Shown here piece by piece: positions 13,890 to 15,485 of a DNA stretch of 15,485 nt. How positions within the stretch are numbered: position 1 is the stretch's first letter; each line of letters begins with the position of its first letter. Location: positions 1 to 15,485 of the forward strand of contig CAJWNF010000002.1 of the NCBI GenBank assembly GCA_913044155.1, read 5' to 3'. Below the pieces are notes generated by a model. That model did not search any database, had not been told where the DNA came from, and saw nothing but the letters and a program-made list of their open reading frames with translations. The translations under genes and the position numbers were made by a program. The stretch is from an uncultured Gammaproteobacteria bacterium. Lineage in GTDB: Bacteria; Pseudomonadota; Gammaproteobacteria; PS1; Thioglobaceae.

Positions 13890-15485
13890 GTGGATGACAC
13901 TCAGCAAATTTGTTTTACACCGTCAGGTCTCAAACACAGGGGTGAGCACGGTGAAACCTTGCTTCAAGTTGCACAAGATGCAGGCGTTGCTATACGTTCT
14001 CTTTGTGGTGGCTATGGCCAATGCCATCAATGTTGGGTTGAGATTTCTGAAGGCAAACACTCAAAGTTTGGGGTTGATTGTAAAGCTGAAAATGTCAGTG
14101 GAATGACTAGCCTTGAGAGACAATTGATTGCTGATAATCCGAGCTATAAAGGTAAGAGACTGGCTTGTCAAACTTGCATTCAAGGAGATTTAGTTATAGA
14201 TGTCCCTGAAGAAAGTCAGGAACATAAGGCCTATATCAGCAAAAAAAATGCAAAACAAAATTACTCTCTTTCTAGTGCAATCAGTCTTTTCGATTGTGAA
14301 CTTGAAGAGTCAACTTTGGAGGAAAATCCTTCGGCTACAGAAAACTTATTGGCGCAGCTTGAAAAGCAAGGCATAAATGCAAAAGTTGACTTTATTCTGT
14401 TAACAGGCTTACAAGGTTTAATTCGTGAGACTAAAGGCAATATTACTGTTGCAGTGCGTGATAATAATGAAGTAGTTGCACTTTATCCGCAAGGCAAACA
14501 ACAAATTATTGGTGCTGCAATTGATATCGGCTCTACAACCCTGGCACTCTATATCTATGACTTGCAAAATGGAAGGTTGGTGTATGAATCATCTGCAATG
14601 AATCCACAGATTCGCTATGGTGAGGATCTCATGAGTAGGGTTTCTTATGTGATGATGAACAAGGATGGCGATAAAAAATTGACACGTGCCGTACGCACCA
14701 AGATTACTGAGATGTTGCATGAGGCTTGTGAGATATTAGAACTTCAATGGGATAAATTATTAGAGATTGTTCTTGTTGGTAATCCAATTATGCATCATAT
14801 TTTTTTCGGCATCTCTCCAGTTGAGCTCGGACAGGCGCCTTTTACAGTAGCAACAAGGAACTGGATAGACGTCGATGCTAAGGACTTAGGTTTTGACTTG
14901 TATGCCAAAACTAGGATGTCCTTTTTGCCATTGATTGCTGGCCATGTTGGTGCAGACACTGCCGCGGCATACCTTAGTCAGATGCATATAATGCATTCCC
15001 AAACAACCTTGCTTGTTGATATTGGTACTAATGCTGAGATTATGCTTGCAAAGGAAGGCAGGGTTTATGCAACTTCATCTCCAACGGGACCTGCTTTTGA
15101 AGGGGCAGAAATTAGTTCCGGAGTGCGGGCGACTTATGGCGCAATCGAAAGAGTGAGGATTGATAAAGATACCTTAAATGTGCGCTATAAAGTTATCGGT
15201 TGTGATGCTTGGTCTGACGAACCGAACTTTGAATTAGCTCAGATAAAAGCTATAGGTATTTGCGGCAGTGGCATTATTGAGGCTATCGTCTCTTTTGCTG
15301 AGGCTGGCGTCATTGACCAAAGCGGCCTTTTTGTTGAATCAGTTGCGCCAGAGCGCTTTTCAAAAAAGGGTAGCACCACAAGGTTTTTGTTGGTCGACCA
15401 AGGCGAACAGTCAATTTATGTTGAACAAGTAGATATACGCTCAATTCAATTAGCTAAAGCAGCGCTCTCTGCAGGCGTTTCGATA
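13890..15485 (+). CDS. Corrinoid-activating ATPase with [2Fe-2S] and ASKHA domains (RACo-like, DUF4445), partial
   Basis: A frame open for 532 codons from GTG at 13890 to the window edge. The N-terminus is a plant-type ferredoxin domain with Cys39, Cys45 and Cys48 (LCGGYGQCHQC) and Cys93 (LACQTC) as likely [2Fe-2S] ligands. A linker (about 110-205) leads to an ASKHA-type ATPase: AAIDIGSTTLALYIYDL (209-225), VGNPIMHHIFFG (296-307), LVDIGTNAEIML (375-386), SSPTGPAFEGAEISSGVRA and AIGICGSGIIEAI (454-466). Such proteins use ATP hydrolysis to reduce Co(II) corrinoid back to active Co(I). About 100 more residues should lie outside, judging from relatives of around 630. The start is set by an in-frame stop at 13863-13865; GGAG (13876-13879) lies 10 bases before the GTG. 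It is 2 bases after the GFA stop, the last visible gene of the operon. Confidence 0.9.
   Translation, partial: MDDTQQICFTPSGLKHRGEHGETLLQVAQDAGVAIRSLCGGYGQCHQCWVEISEGKHSKFGVDCKAENVSGMTSLERQLIADNPSYKGKRLACQTCIQGDLVIDVPEESQEHKAYISKKNAKQNYSLSSAISLFDCELEESTLEENPSATENLLAQLEKQGINAKVDFILLTGLQGLIRETKGNITVAVRDNNEVVALYPQGKQQIIGAAIDIGSTTLALYIYDLQNGRLVYESSAMNPQIRYGEDLMSRVSYVMMNKDGDKKLTRAVRTKITEMLHEACEILELQWDKLLEIVLVGNPIMHHIFFGISPVELGQAPFTVATRNWIDVDAKDLGFDLYAKTRMSFLPLIAGHVGADTAAAYLSQMHIMHSQTTLLVDIGTNAEIMLAKEGRVYATSSPTGPAFEGAEISSGVRATYGAIERVRIDKDTLNVRYKVIGCDAWSDEPNFELAQIKAIGICGSGIIEAIVSFAEAGVIDQSGLFVESVAPERFSKKGSTTRFLLVDQGEQSIYVEQVDIRSIQLAKAALSAGVSI

Noticed and set aside
13894..14106. 70-residue reading frame starting at ATG 13894
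   Set aside because: It overlaps the RACo-like gene out of frame; that frame is open for 532 codons with clear ferredoxin and ASKHA motifs, so this is a shadow.
1..15485. tRNA, rRNA, CRISPR, transposase or phage attachment signals
   Set aside because: No T-loop-like motif, regularly spaced repeat array, transposase motif or terminal inverted repeat pair was found in any spacer by eye.

Overview
The window looks like a piece of chromosome from an AT-rich proteobacterium, most likely a free-living (possibly marine) gammaproteobacterium. This rests on general gene content: ATP-type PEP carboxykinase, ModABC, an ETHE1-type persulfide dioxygenase, a Sel1-repeat protein with a Sec signal, a glutathione-linked GFA-family protein, short intergenic gaps and AT-rich spacers. 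I cannot name the species. I see no rRNA, tRNA, insertion sequence, phage gene or CRISPR array, and no gap without a gene exceeds 300 bases.

Layout. Positions 1-452 (minus) hold the 5' part of an NAD(P)HX epimerase gene (nnr/yjeF) that runs off the left edge. pckA follows on the same strand (686-2233). A divergent AT-rich spacer separates pckA from a small EutQ-like cupin gene (2424-2771, plus), an AT-rich terminator-like hairpin and a GNAT acetyltransferase (2830-3330). On the minus strand come a persulfide dioxygenase-like metallo-beta-lactamase-fold protein (3389-4093) and a secreted Sel1-repeat protein (4207-4737). A tightly overlapping modABC molybdate-import operon (4911-7446, plus) converges with an MFS transporter gene (7468-8688, minus). 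A class I glutamine amidotransferase-like gene (8831-9544, plus) stands alone.

The most interesting part is 9650-15485. A good sigma70-like promoter precedes seven co-directional genes with overlaps or gaps of 1-23 bases. They encode a B12-binding corrinoid protein, a DUF1638 protein, a Cys-rich MetV-like protein, a MetF-like methylenetetrahydrofolate reductase, a MetH/AcsE-type methyltetrahydrofolate:corrinoid methyltransferase, a GFA-family protein, and a [2Fe-2S]/ASKHA corrinoid-activating ATPase of the RACo type (DUF4445) cut by the right edge.

How they would work together (inference): a substrate-specific methyltransferase, not present in the window, moves a methyl group from a methylated compound to the corrinoid protein. 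The MetH-like enzyme passes it to tetrahydrofolate. MetF/MetV oxidises or otherwise interconverts methyl-THF and methylene-THF. The RACo-like ATPase rescues cobalamin that has oxidised to Co(II). DUF1638 has no known role but is locked into the operon by a 14-base overlap with the corrinoid gene. Such modules are best known from anaerobic acetogens and methanogens; here the module sits among genes typical of a respiring proteobacterium. The substrate, the missing methyltransferase and the role of DUF1638 are the open questions.
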